From assembly GCA_015655615.1 (NCBI GenBank), contig JAATES010000102.1, positions 1 to 8,338 on the forward strand: a stretch of 8,338 nt of DNA. Reading direction: 5' to 3'. The notes below the pieces were generated by a model. The model saw only the letters and a program-made list of their open reading frames with translations, ran no database searches and was not told the origin of the DNA. Positions 1 to 6,408 of the stretch are shown piece by piece. Origin of the DNA: Actinomycetales bacterium. Lineage in GTDB: Bacteria; Actinomycetota; Actinomycetes; Actinomycetales; Cellulomonadaceae. How positions within the stretch are numbered: the stretch's first letter is position 1; each line of letters starts with the position of its first letter. The position numbers and the translations under genes were made by a program.

Positions 1-533
1 CAGACTCCGACGGCGCCTTCTCGCTGGAGGTGACCATCCCGGAGAGTGTGGGGGCCGGCGATCACACGCTGGTCGTCCTCCAGGACGGCACCCAGATCGC
101 CAGCCAGCCCATCGTCGTGGCGGCCGGTGCGGGCGCCGTCAGCTCGGTGAGCCAGCTGGCCGGCATCGCCATCCTCACCGTCCTCGCCCTTGCCGGGCTG
201 GTCGCGCTGACCGTCGATGCCGTTCGGCGCCGGCGGAACTCGGACGAGGCCGATGTCGTCTTGATCGATACCGTTGCCACCCAGCCAGCAGCTCTGGTTC
301 CGGCGCTCGCAGCACCGGCCGCGTCACCCGTCCGCGCACCAGCGAGAGTGCCGGGACGCGGGGCTGATACGACGGCGGCGGTGGGCCCGACTCCGGTCGC
401 GTACCGCAGCAGTGCGCCCGCGCCCGCACCCGCGCATGCCGCTGGTGCGCCGCGCACCTCCACGGCACCGACGCCGATCAACTGGGACCGAGCCGGGGCC
501 TCGGCGCAGCCCGACGATCTGTCACGGCGATGA
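1..533 (+). CDS. C-terminal part of a membrane-anchored surface protein with an Ig-like end (5' truncated)
   Basis: The reading frame is open from the window edge (first full codon at 3) to TGA at 531-533, so only the last 176 or so residues are seen. The first 45 residues read like the closing strands of a bacterial Ig-like/beta-sandwich domain (VTIPESVGAGDHTLVVLQDG). A hydrophobic helix follows at about 153-215 (LAGIAILTVLALAGLVALTV) and then RRRR at about 225-236, which by the positive-inside rule puts the N-terminal part outside and the tail in the cytoplasm. The last 100 or so residues are rich in Ala, Pro and Arg with no recognisable domain and are probably disordered. There is no LPXTG motif. 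The protein is therefore an envelope protein held by one C-terminal helix; its function is unknown and the main extracellular part lies upstream of the window. It shares a strand with the next gene, another secreted protein, but the 189-bp gap argues against tight coupling. Confidence 0.75.
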   Translation, partial: DSDGAFSLEVTIPESVGAGDHTLVVLQDGTQIASQPIVVAAGAGAVSSVSQLAGIAILTVLALAGLVALTVDAVRRRRNSDEADVVLIDTVATQPAALVPALAAPAASPVRAPARVPGRGADTTAAVGPTPVAYRSSAPAPAPAHAAGAPRTSTAPTPINWDRAGASAQPDDLSRR

Positions 534-546
534 CGCGCCGCATCGC

Positions 547-568
547 CTCGAGGCGCCCCGCGCTCGAG
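547..568 (+). terminator. Possible hairpin after the truncated surface-protein gene
   Basis: CTCGAG at 547-552 pairs with CTCGAG at 563-568. After one bulged G at 553, CGC (554-556) pairs with GCG (560-562) around a CCC loop. It starts 14 nt after the stop codon. No T-run follows, so termination is only suggested. Confidence 0.3.
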
Positions 569-663
569 CAATGTCTGGAGCCGGGCGGGTGACCAGCGCT
601 GATGACCAGCGGCGGCACCGACCCGGCGTGAAACCCGAGTACCGCAATGAGCACATAGTGACC

Positions 664-694
664 ATGACTGGCAGCGGAACGATCAGCATATCTT
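664..694 (+). promoter_or_regulatory. Candidate promoter for the thioredoxin-like secreted protein
   Basis: TATCTT at 689-694 fits the actinobacterial -10 pattern TAnnnT. ATGACT at 664-669 matches four of six positions of TTGACA, but at a long 19-nt spacing. A start near 701 would give a leader of about 22 nt. This is the best candidate in the 534-722 gap, and a weak one. Apart from it and the hairpin at 547-568, that gap holds only a short direct repeat (590-611). Confidence 0.3.
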
Positions 695-722
695 CGCCGC
701 CAGTCCCCCGAGAGGACGAGAG

Positions 723-2714
723 ATGACCTTATTACGACGAAACCTGGCGAGGACGGCGCTTGTCGCCGCCATCGCATTGACGGGTTCCGCTGCGATCAGC
801 ACCACAGCAGCCCAGGCTGCGGAGGTGCCTGTCCGTCCGGCGGTCAGCGACAACGTCGACTACTTCGCTGCAACCTACCCCGGGCTGGGAACCGGCAGCG
901 TCTATGAGACCGTGACGTACGAGCGCTTCGAATACCTGCTCAAGAAGGACACCGGGACGTATGCCTTCTTGATCGGTGGCCCGACGAGTGCCAACACCCG
1001 AGCCACGATCGGCTACATCAACCAGGTGGCCAAGAGCTATGGCGTCAAGAAGATCTACAACTTCGACCCCAAGCTCGACGGGGCGACGGACGCCTTGGAT
1101 GTGCGCAAGTCGACCAACACGGTCGTCAGTGAGCTCTACACCCGGCTGCTGACCAACTACCTGAGCAAGGACACCACGACGGTCTTCACCGGGGCCGACA
1201 CCGACCCCTCCCTGTTCATCTACGACGCCAGCCACAAGGTCGAGGGCGCCGAGGACCGTATCGTCTCCGCGCTCGACTCGGTCGAGTCGGCGGCGTCGCT
1301 CAGCACCACGGCTGCGGTGACCTCCTACAAGGCCAAGGTGGCGAGCGTGTTCGACGCCGTGTCCACGGGCAGTCCGAAGGTCGCCCAGCTGGACGTCAAC
1401 ACGCAGTTCCAGTTCCTCAGCGAACAGATCAACTCCCGTCACGTCGCCACCTACGCAGATGAGAGCCTCTACGGCGGCCCCATCCTGACCGAGGATGACT
1501 CGGACTTCCGGTTGCAGAGCATCACCTACCCGGAGCTGATCAACCTGCTCAAGACCCCGGGGGACCACGCCATCTTGTTCGGTGGCACCTGGTGCCACAA
1601 CACGCGGGCGGTCGTGAAGTACATCAACGACCAGGCTCGCGCCAACGGCGTCGGCACGGTCTACGTCTTCGATCTGCGCCTGGACGGATTGTCCAGCAAC
1701 GACCTGCACATCCGGGCCACCTCGTCCCAGTACGCCAACCTGTACGGCGACCTCGTCGCCACGTACTTCCCGAACCTGGTGACCCAGTACATCGAGACCG
1801 CCGACAAGCCCGCTTCCCAGCGCGTCGAGTACTACCCCGGCGGTGACACCACTCAGACCAAGAAGGCTGTCAAGAAGCTCCAGGTTCCTTACGTGATCGA
1901 GTACAACAAGGATGCCAAGAGCTCAACCGGAGCGGCTGCGCCCATCGTGAATCAGTGGATCCACAAGAACGCAGACGGCACCTACACCGAGTACATGACC
2001 GAATGGTGGAACACGCTGCATCGCCCCGGATACACCTCCGACCCGGCTGCGCTCACGGAGAACTATGCGTTCGCAGACGAGGCAGTCGCTGCGCTCAAGC
2101 CGGTCTTCGCCGGAGTGGCGGCCCATCGGGCCAAGACGACGACGACGCTCGCATTGAGCGCGAAGGGCTATGAGTACGGGAAGTCCGCAGTCGCCACGGT
2201 CTCCGTCGCCGGGCAGAACATCTCGAGTGGCTCCGTGACCATCAGGGACGGTGCCAAGACGATCACGACCGTGGCGTCCGTGGCCGTCGGAGGGAAAGCG
2301 ACCTACACCCTGCCTGCCTCGCTGGCTGTGGGCAAGCACTCGCTGACCGCGGTATTCACCCCGAAGGCGGGCGCGACGGTCACCGGATCCTCCTCGGCCC
2401 CAGCCGTCCTGACTGTCAGCGCCATTGCGACCACGACGAAGCTCAAGGTCGTGAAGGCTCCGACGAAGAAGGCCAAGGGCAAGTTCACGATCACGGTGAA
2501 GGCCAGTGGGGTCCCCGTCAAGTCCGTGACGGGCTCCTACGTGATCAAGGTGGGCAAGAAGACTGTCGCCAAGGGCAAGATCAAGAACGGCACCAGCACG
2601 GTCAAGATCCCCAAGACCAAGGCCGGCAAGAAGAAGTTCACCGTCACCTTCAAGGGGACGACCACCTTGAAGTCGTCGAAGGTCGCCAAGACCATCAAGG
2701 TGAAGAAGTCCTGA
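723..2714 (+). CDS. Secreted protein with two tandem thioredoxin-like units, an Ig-like domain and a Lys-rich C-terminus
   Basis: This 663-residue protein starts at ATG 723, with AGAGGA (711-716) six bases upstream as ribosome binding site. Residues 1-32 form a Sec signal peptide (RRNLAR, hydrophobic core, AQA before the likely cut). Residues 65-172 and 268-399 are two copies of one unit: I count about 26 identities over 55 aligned positions in the first half of each. The second copy has thioredoxin-like hallmarks: a strand leading into GGTWCHNT (Cys291, a CxxT site) and a VPYVIEY strand (Pro389 at the cis-Pro position). The first copy has GGPTSANT, with Ser89 in place of the Cys. Cys291 is the only cysteine in the protein. 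Residues 473-567 resemble a bacterial Ig-like (Big_3_5-type) repeat. Residues 570-663 look like a further Ig-like domain with about 30% Lys. There is no LPXTG or C-terminal helix, so the protein is likely released or held by charge. Dithiol oxidoreductase activity is unlikely; the true role is unknown. Confidence 0.85.
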   Translation: MTLLRRNLARTALVAAIALTGSAAISTTAAQAAEVPVRPAVSDNVDYFAATYPGLGTGSVYETVTYERFEYLLKKDTGTYAFLIGGPTSANTRATIGYINQVAKSYGVKKIYNFDPKLDGATDALDVRKSTNTVVSELYTRLLTNYLSKDTTTVFTGADTDPSLFIYDASHKVEGAEDRIVSALDSVESAASLSTTAAVTSYKAKVASVFDAVSTGSPKVAQLDVNTQFQFLSEQINSRHVATYADESLYGGPILTEDDSDFRLQSITYPELINLLKTPGDHAILFGGTWCHNTRAVVKYINDQARANGVGTVYVFDLRLDGLSSNDLHIRATSSQYANLYGDLVATYFPNLVTQYIETADKPASQRVEYYPGGDTTQTKKAVKKLQVPYVIEYNKDAKSSTGAAAPIVNQWIHKNADGTYTEYMTEWWNTLHRPGYTSDPAALTENYAFADEAVAALKPVFAGVAAHRAKTTTTLALSAKGYEYGKSAVATVSVAGQNISSGSVTIRDGAKTITTVASVAVGGKATYTLPASLAVGKHSLTAVFTPKAGATVTGSSSAPAVLTVSAIATTTKLKVVKAPTKKAKGKFTITVKASGVPVKSVTGSYVIKVGKKTVAKGKIKNGTSTVKIPKTKAGKKKFTVTFKGTTTLKSSKVAKTIKVKKS

Positions 2715-2724
2715 TCGCCTGATC

Positions 2725-2764
2725 GTCTGCGGGGCGGGTGCCTGTCAGCTCCCTGCCCGCAGAC
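2725..2764 (+). terminator. First of two hairpins after the thioredoxin-like gene
   Basis: GTCTGCGGG (2725-2733) and CCCGCAGAC (2756-2764) form a perfect 9-bp stem with a 22-nt loop that could pair further (GGG 2736-2738 with CCC 2751-2753). It begins 10 nt after the stop codon. No T-run follows, so it may act as an mRNA 3' end stabiliser or as part of a double terminator with the next stem. Confidence 0.5.
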
Positions 2765-2772
2765 TCGACACC

Positions 2773-2824
2773 GCCTCGGGCCTGGGCCACGTCACGTGGC
2801 CCAGGCCCGAGGCCGTGCTTTCAG
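2773..2824 (+). terminator. Strong intrinsic terminator (19-bp perfect stem)
   Basis: The arm at 2773-2791 is the exact reverse complement of 2795-2813, with a TCA loop. The sequence after it is CGTGCTTTCAG, with a short T-run typical of weak-tailed actinobacterial terminators. It closes transcription of the secreted-protein gene and isolates it from the rplM promoter 57 bp downstream. Confidence 0.8.
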
Positions 2825-2870
2825 CGCAGGCCCGACCCGGGCGTCAGTCGCGATGCCTCGGCCTCCGCGT

Positions 2871-2900
2871 TTGACCGCAGGCCACTGCGGTCGGTATCGT
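2871..2900 (+). promoter_or_regulatory. Promoter of the rplM-rpsI operon, with a palindrome in the spacer
   Basis: TTGACC (2871-2876, five of six to consensus) and TATCGT (2895-2900, TAnnnT) are 18 bp apart, a good sigma-70-type promoter. Transcription would start near 2907, giving a leader of about 198 nt before the rplM start. A perfect 8-bp inverted repeat, GACCGCAG at 2873-2880 and CTGCGGTC at 2885-2892 with a 4-nt centre, covers most of the -35 box and the spacer. It is a candidate operator. Confidence 0.6.
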
Positions 2901-2906
2901 GGTGAG

Positions 2907-3104
2907 CCGTTGTGCTTCGCTTCGCATGCCTCACACTGCTCTGACCCGGTGCGCGCCCATTCGCAGCCTGGATGCAGGGGAGTCGACGGGCATGAGGACG
3001 TTCACGATGGACGGCTTCTCGTCCTTCGCTGAAGCACCGACCCGACCTCACCGGCGCGTTCGCGCTGCTTGGTGCAGATACGAATCGAAACGAAGGCTAC
3101 GACC
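2907..3104 (+). promoter_or_regulatory. Long 5' leader of rplM (possible regulatory RNA)
   Basis: This gene-free stretch lies between the predicted start of transcription and rplM. Small stems are visible. GGACG at 2996-3000 and at 3009-3013 could each pair with CGTCC at 3020-3024, so two folds compete. GCACC (3034-3038) can pair with GGTGC (3071-3075), enclosing a short GCGC/GCGC hairpin at 3054-3065. L13 is known to control its own mRNA in other bacteria through leader structures. Whether this leader does so is inference, and I do not recognise a named leader family here. Confidence 0.35.
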
Positions 3105-3548
3105 GTGCGTACGTACACCCCGAAGCCCGGCGACGTCCAGCGCAACTGGTACGTCGTCGATGCGACCGACGTCATTCTTGGCCGCCTGGCCTCCCAGGTG
3201 GCAGTCTTGCTGCGAGGCAAGCACAAGCCCACATTCGCCCCGCATGTCGACGGCGGTGACTTCGTCATCGTCATCAACGCCGACAAGGTTGCCCTGTCCG
3301 GCAACAAGCGCGAGCAGAAGCTGGCCTACAGCCACTCCGGATTCCCGGGTGGTCTGCGTGCCGTCAAGTACGGTGACCTGCTGGACAAGAGCCCCCAGAA
3401 GGCTGTCGAGAAGGCCGTCCGGGGCATGCTGCCCAAGACGACCCTGGGCCGCGAGCAACTGGGCAAACTGAAGGTCTACGCCGGCAGCGAGCACCCGCAC
3501 GCGGCACAGCAGCCTCAGCCCTTTGAGATCACCCAGGTCGCGCAGTAA
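3105..3548 (+). CDS. rplM: 50S ribosomal protein L13
   Basis: L13 binds 23S rRNA early in assembly of the large ribosomal subunit. The product is 147 residues, the usual actinobacterial length. Recognisable features are the start [10 protein letters not shown], the segment [17 protein letters not shown] (14-30), [19 protein letters not shown] (38-56) and the family signature [20 protein letters not shown] (109-128), followed by EHPH. The frame is open further upstream (TTG 3069, GTG 3072), but I chose GTG 3105: it gives the conserved N-terminus, and AAGG at 3093-3096 sits 8 nt before it. It is the first gene of a two-gene operon, with rpsI 53 bp downstream on the same strand, the arrangement found in nearly all bacteria. 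Confidence 0.97.
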   Translation: MRTYTPKPGDVQRNWYVVDATDVILGRLASQVAVLLRGKHKPTFAPHVDGGDFVIVINADKVALSGNKREQKLAYSHSGFPGGLRAVKYGDLLDKSPQKAVEKAVRGMLPKTTLGREQLGKLKVYAGSEHPHAAQQPQPFEITQVAQ

Positions 3549-3601
3549 GCGCTGGCCCTCAGACCCACCCGACACACTTCAAGGACGCGAGGACACCCAC
3601 A

Positions 3602-4090
3602 GTGGCCGAGACCACCGTCGACACCGACACGCTGGATGAAGAGACTCCCAGCACCTACACGAGCGAGACTGTGGCCCCTGCCGGTCGCGGTCAGAGCGCA
3701 ACCGCACCAGCACAGGCCCTGGGCCGCCGCAAGGAAGCAGTCGCCCGCGTGCGGCTGATCCCCGGCACCGGCCAGTGGAAGATCAACGGGCGCACCCTGG
3801 AGGACTACTTCCCCAACAAGGTGCACCAGCAGATCGTCAACTCTCCGCTGAAGATCGTCGACGTCGAGGGACGTTTCGACGTCATCGCACGCATCAACGG
3901 CGGTGGCACGACGGGCCAGGCCGGTGCATTGCGGCTCGGCATCTCCCGTGCGCTCAACGAGATCGATGAGGAGCACAACCGCGCCACGCTCAAGAAGGCC
4001 GGGTTCCTGACCCGTGACCCGCGTGCGGTCGAGCGCAAGAAGGCCGGGCTCAAGAAGGCCCGCAAGGCTCCGCAGTACTCGAAGCGCTGA
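3602..4090 (+). CDS. rpsI: 30S ribosomal protein S9
   Basis: S9 is a small-subunit protein whose C-terminal tail reaches the P-site tRNA. The product is 162 residues. Residues 1-38 are an acidic, Thr-rich extension as seen in actinobacterial S9 proteins and absent from the shorter E. coli protein. The core begins at [12 protein letters not shown] (41-52) and continues with [19 protein letters not shown] (100-118), GFLTRDPR (134-141) and the invariant basic tail [12 protein letters not shown] (151-162), which is intact. Translation starts at GTG 3602, with GAGGA (3589-3593) 8 nt upstream. It is cotranscribed with rplM, and a strong terminator stem begins 43 nt after its stop codon. Confidence 0.97.
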   Translation: MAETTVDTDTLDEETPSTYTSETVAPAGRGQSATAPAQALGRRKEAVARVRLIPGTGQWKINGRTLEDYFPNKVHQQIVNSPLKIVDVEGRFDVIARINGGGTTGQAGALRLGISRALNEIDEEHNRATLKKAGFLTRDPRAVERKKAGLKKARKAPQYSKR

Positions 4091-4133
4091 TTCTGCAGTA
4101 GTCCGCGTCTGCCCAAATCGGCAGGCGGGATCC

Positions 4134-4171
4134 CGACGAACCCCCCGGCCGTGGTGCCGGGGGGTTCGTCG
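4134..4171 (+). terminator. Terminator of the rplM-rpsI operon
   Basis: CGACGAACCCCCCGGC (4134-4149) is the exact reverse complement of 4156-4171, giving a 16-bp stem with a 6-nt loop (CGTGGT). The following bases (TACCTC) are not T-rich, which is common for terminators in GC-rich actinobacteria. The stem lies between the rpsI stop and the likely glmM promoter. Confidence 0.8.
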
Positions 4172-4215
4172 TACCTCGGGCGGCCGCGCCAGCCCAGGGG
4201 CGGTGTCGCGCCGCC

Positions 4216-4221
4216 TATGCT
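4216..4221 (+). promoter_or_regulatory. Likely -10 box of the glmM promoter
   Basis: TATGCT fits TAnnnT and resembles TATAAT at four of six positions. No convincing -35 box is visible at 16-19 bp upstream. It lies after the rpsI terminator, so glmM would need its own promoter. A start near 4228 gives a leader of about 96 nt. Confidence 0.45.
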
Positions 4222-4241
4222 TGAGGAGCAGATCCGGGCGA

Positions 4242-4292
4242 CTGGGGCCTCGGTGCGCGACGGACGCGCACGGCCCCAGGCCTCTTCTTCCG
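4242..4292 (+). promoter_or_regulatory. Terminator-like hairpin in the glmM leader (candidate attenuator)
   Basis: CTGGGGCC (4242-4249) pairs with GGCCCCAG (4272-4279), and GTGCGCG (4253-4259) pairs with CGCGCAC (4265-4271). Together they form a 15-bp stem with a 3-nt bulge (TCG) and a 5-nt loop (ACGGA). The pyrimidine-rich run CCTCTTCTTCCGTT (4280-4293 region) follows at once, as in an intrinsic terminator. It sits downstream of the likely -10 box and 44 nt before the glmM ATG, so it would stop leader transcripts at about 65 nt unless it is bypassed. Confidence 0.55.
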
Positions 4293-4323
4293 TTCAGCGA
4301 CATGATTCGAGGCAACACAGGCT

Positions 4324-5670
4324 ATGGCACGACTCTTCGGTACCGATGGTGTGCGCGGGCTGGCGAACCGCGATGTCACAGTGGAACTCGCGCTGGACCT
4401 CGCCGTCGCCGCGGCGCACGTCCTCGGTCAGTCGGGGGCCTTCACCGGACCTCGCCCCAAGGCCGTCATCGGCCGGGACCCGCGAGCCTCGGGAGAGTTC
4501 CTGGGCGCTGCCGTCTCCGCAGGCCTGGCCAGTGCGGGCGTCGACGTCATCGACGTCGGCGCGGTGCCGACCCCTGCCGTCGCCTACCTGACGAGCACCA
4601 TGGACGTGGACCTGGGCGTGATGATCTCGGCCTCCCACAACCCGATGCAGGACAACGGCATCAAGTTCTTCGACCGTTCGGGCTTCAAGCTGGATGACGC
4701 GGTCGAGGACCAGATCGAGGCTCGGCTGCGCGAGCCGTGGCAGCGCCCCATCGGTGCCGGAGTCGGACGGCTGTCCTATGACGGTCACGCCATCGACGCC
4801 TACGTCGACCATCTGGTCGCCTCGGTCCCGTACCCGTTGGACGGTCTGCGCGTGGTCGTCGACTGCGCCAACGGCGCGGCCAGCACCGTCGGCCCGGATG
4901 CGCTGCGGCGAGCGGGCGCCGACGTCATCACGATCGGAGCGTCACCGGACGGCCTCAATATCAATGAGGGTTACGGTGCCACCCAGCCCCGGCGGATGGC
5001 TGCAGCCACGGTCGGGCACTGGGCGCACGCCGGGGTGTCCTTCGACGGCGACGCCGACCGGTGCATCGCCGCCGATGAAGAGGGCAACATCGTCGACGGC
5101 GACCAGATCATGGGGATCATCACCGCAGGCGAGCATGAGCGAGGAACGCTCCGCGGGGAGACCTTGGTGGCGACGGTGATGTCGAACCTCGGGCTGACCC
5201 TCGCCATGGAGAGGATCGGCGTCAACGTCGTGCGCACCGCAGTGGGGGACCGCTACGTGCTGGAGGAGATGCGCAGGAGCGGGCACAACATCGGCGGGGA
5301 GCAGTCCGGTCACGTCGTGCTGCTGGACCACGCCACCACGGGGGACGGCACCCTGACGGCGCTGCAACTGCTCAGCCGCCTGGCCCAGACCGGAGTGCCG
5401 TTGTCGCAGCTGGCCGGGACGGTCACGCGGCTGCCGCAGTCCTTGGTGAATGTGCCCGACGTCGACAAGGCGCGCGCCGGCACGGACGAGCAGCTGGCTG
5501 CCGCGGTCACCGAGGCGGAGACGGCGCTCGGGGCCACTGGCCGGGTGTTGCTACGGGCGTCCGGCACGGAACCGCTCGTGCGAGTCATGGTCGAGGCGGG
5601 TACCCAGGACGAGGCGGACCAGGTCGCGCACGGGCTGGCGAGCGTCGTGCGGGAGCGGCTTGCGCTGTGA
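4324..5670 (+). CDS. glmM: Phosphoglucosamine mutase
   Basis: GlmM converts glucosamine-6-phosphate to glucosamine-1-phosphate in the cytoplasm, on the route to UDP-GlcNAc for peptidoglycan. The product is 448 residues, normal for the family. It starts RLFGTDGVRGLAN. The catalytic loop ISASHNPMQDNGIKFF has Ser104 as the phosphorylated serine. The magnesium loop DGDADR is at 241-246, the sugar-binding GEQSGH at 325-330 and the phosphate-binding RASGTEPLVRVMVE starts at 411. All expected active-site elements are present. ATG 4324 gives the conserved N-terminus; the ribosome site is weak (CGAGG at 4308-4312, 11 nt upstream). It follows rpsI as in many actinobacteria, but a terminator and a separate leader suggest its own control. 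A deformylase gene follows 51 bp downstream. Confidence 0.97.
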   Translation: MARLFGTDGVRGLANRDVTVELALDLAVAAAHVLGQSGAFTGPRPKAVIGRDPRASGEFLGAAVSAGLASAGVDVIDVGAVPTPAVAYLTSTMDVDLGVMISASHNPMQDNGIKFFDRSGFKLDDAVEDQIEARLREPWQRPIGAGVGRLSYDGHAIDAYVDHLVASVPYPLDGLRVVVDCANGAASTVGPDALRRAGADVITIGASPDGLNINEGYGATQPRRMAAATVGHWAHAGVSFDGDADRCIAADEEGNIVDGDQIMGIITAGEHERGTLRGETLVATVMSNLGLTLAMERIGVNVVRTAVGDRYVLEEMRRSGHNIGGEQSGHVVLLDHATTGDGTLTALQLLSRLAQTGVPLSQLAGTVTRLPQSLVNVPDVDKARAGTDEQLAAAVTEAETALGATGRVLLRASGTEPLVRVMVEAGTQDEADQVAHGLASVVRERLAL

Positions 5671-5721
5671 CCTGTGCCGTCATGCCGACCCCGGGGCCGG
5701 CCGTTGCGTGAGGAGGATGCC

Positions 5722-6378
5722 ATGGACAGTCCGAGCCTGCGCGAGCTAGTCACTCGGCTGCTGGCTGACCACCCGCGCGGAGTGCTGCCCATCGTCACGG
5801 CGGGGGACCCGGTGCTGCGAACTGCGGCGGAGCCCTACACCGGTCAGCTCGGTGACGTTCTGGCAGACCTGCTGGAATGGATGCGTCGAACGATGATCGC
5901 GGCACCCGGGGTGGGACTGGCGGCGCCGCAGGTGGGCATTCCGTTGGCCATCGCCGTGATGTGGGACCCGAGCGGGCCCGACGAGGCGGACGGACCCCGG
6001 GAGCGGCCCGCACTGCCGCATCGGACTCTGCTCAACCCGCACTACGAGCCCGTCGCCGCACCGGATGCCGCCAGGCCGGAGCGCCGGTCCTTCTACGAGG
6101 GCTGCCTGAGCGTGCCCGGCTATCACGCCGTGGTGGCTCGGCACCGGGCGGTGCGGCTGACCGGAGCCGACGAGTCAGGTGCCGCACTGGACGAGGTGCT
6201 GGTCGGCTGGCCGGCCCGCATCGTCCAGCATGAGACCGACCACCTCAACGGTGAGCTGTACCTCGACCATGCCGAGCTGCGCTCCTTGAGCACCACGGAC
6301 TCGATGCAGCGCTTCTGGTCGGCGGAGCCGGAGCCGGTGACGGCGTCCCGGGTGCTGGGCTTCCCGCGGGCCCAGTGA
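5722..6378 (+). CDS. def: Peptide deformylase
   Basis: This cytoplasmic metalloenzyme removes the formyl group from the starting methionine of new proteins. The product is 218 residues, at the long end for the family. All three metal-site motifs are present: GVGLAAPQ (63-70), EGCLS (126-130, metal ligand Cys128) and QHETDHLNG (169-177, ligands His170 and His174, catalytic Glu171). About 25 residues precede the usual first conserved segment (VTAGDPVLR), and the loop 82-100 is enlarged and rich in Pro and acidic residues. ATG 5722 is chosen over the in-frame GTG 5674 because a perfect AGGAGG (5711-5716) lies 5 nt before it. The gene probably shares a transcript with glmM, with a 51-bp gap. Actinobacteria often carry more than one def gene, so this may be one of several. 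Confidence 0.95.
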   Translation: MDSPSLRELVTRLLADHPRGVLPIVTAGDPVLRTAAEPYTGQLGDVLADLLEWMRRTMIAAPGVGLAAPQVGIPLAIAVMWDPSGPDEADGPRERPALPHRTLLNPHYEPVAAPDAARPERRSFYEGCLSVPGYHAVVARHRAVRLTGADESGAALDEVLVGWPARIVQHETDHLNGELYLDHAELRSLSTTDSMQRFWSAEPEPVTASRVLGFPRAQ

Positions 6379-6403
6379 GCGGCAACTGAGTGGCCGGCGC
6401 GGG
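6363..6403 (+). terminator. Possible terminator between convergent def and coaA
   Basis: CCCGCG (6363-6368) pairs with CGCGGG (6398-6403), and GGCC (6369-6372) pairs with GGCC (6392-6395), with a 2-nt bulge and a 19-nt loop. It spans the def stop codon and the 30-bp gap before the coaA stop, and could serve both strands. There is no T-run. Confidence 0.3.
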
Positions 6404-6408
6404 GTGCG

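Noticed and set aside
732..1709. Long minus-strand open frame (325 codons) inside the secreted-protein gene
   Set aside because: It is antisense to a gene with a signal peptide, ribosome site and domains. Its translation is low-complexity (Val, Gly, Asp, Arg) with no recognisable motif, as expected from GC-rich codon bias.
2796..3032. Small plus-strand open frame (78 codons) before rplM
   Set aside because: It starts inside the terminator stem, runs through the rplM promoter and has no ribosome site.
3069..3104. N-terminal extension of L13 from TTG 3069 or GTG 3072
   Set aside because: L13 proteins begin at the conserved VRTYTPKPG, and AAGG at 3093-3096 is placed for GTG 3105.
3515..4318. 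Minus-strand open frame of 267 codons across rpsI and the glmM leader
   Set aside because: It is antisense to the certain rpsI gene and to two hairpins; its Arg/Leu/Gly-rich translation has no family resemblance.
4217..4323. Leader peptide starting at ATG 4217 before glmM
   Set aside because: The ATG overlaps the -10 box, has no ribosome site, and the frame runs on inside glmM out of phase without a meaningful product.
5674..5721. Longer deformylase starting at GTG 5674
   Set aside because: The perfect AGGAGG at 5711-5716 fits ATG 5722, and the extra 16 residues (Arg/Pro-rich) are not family-like.
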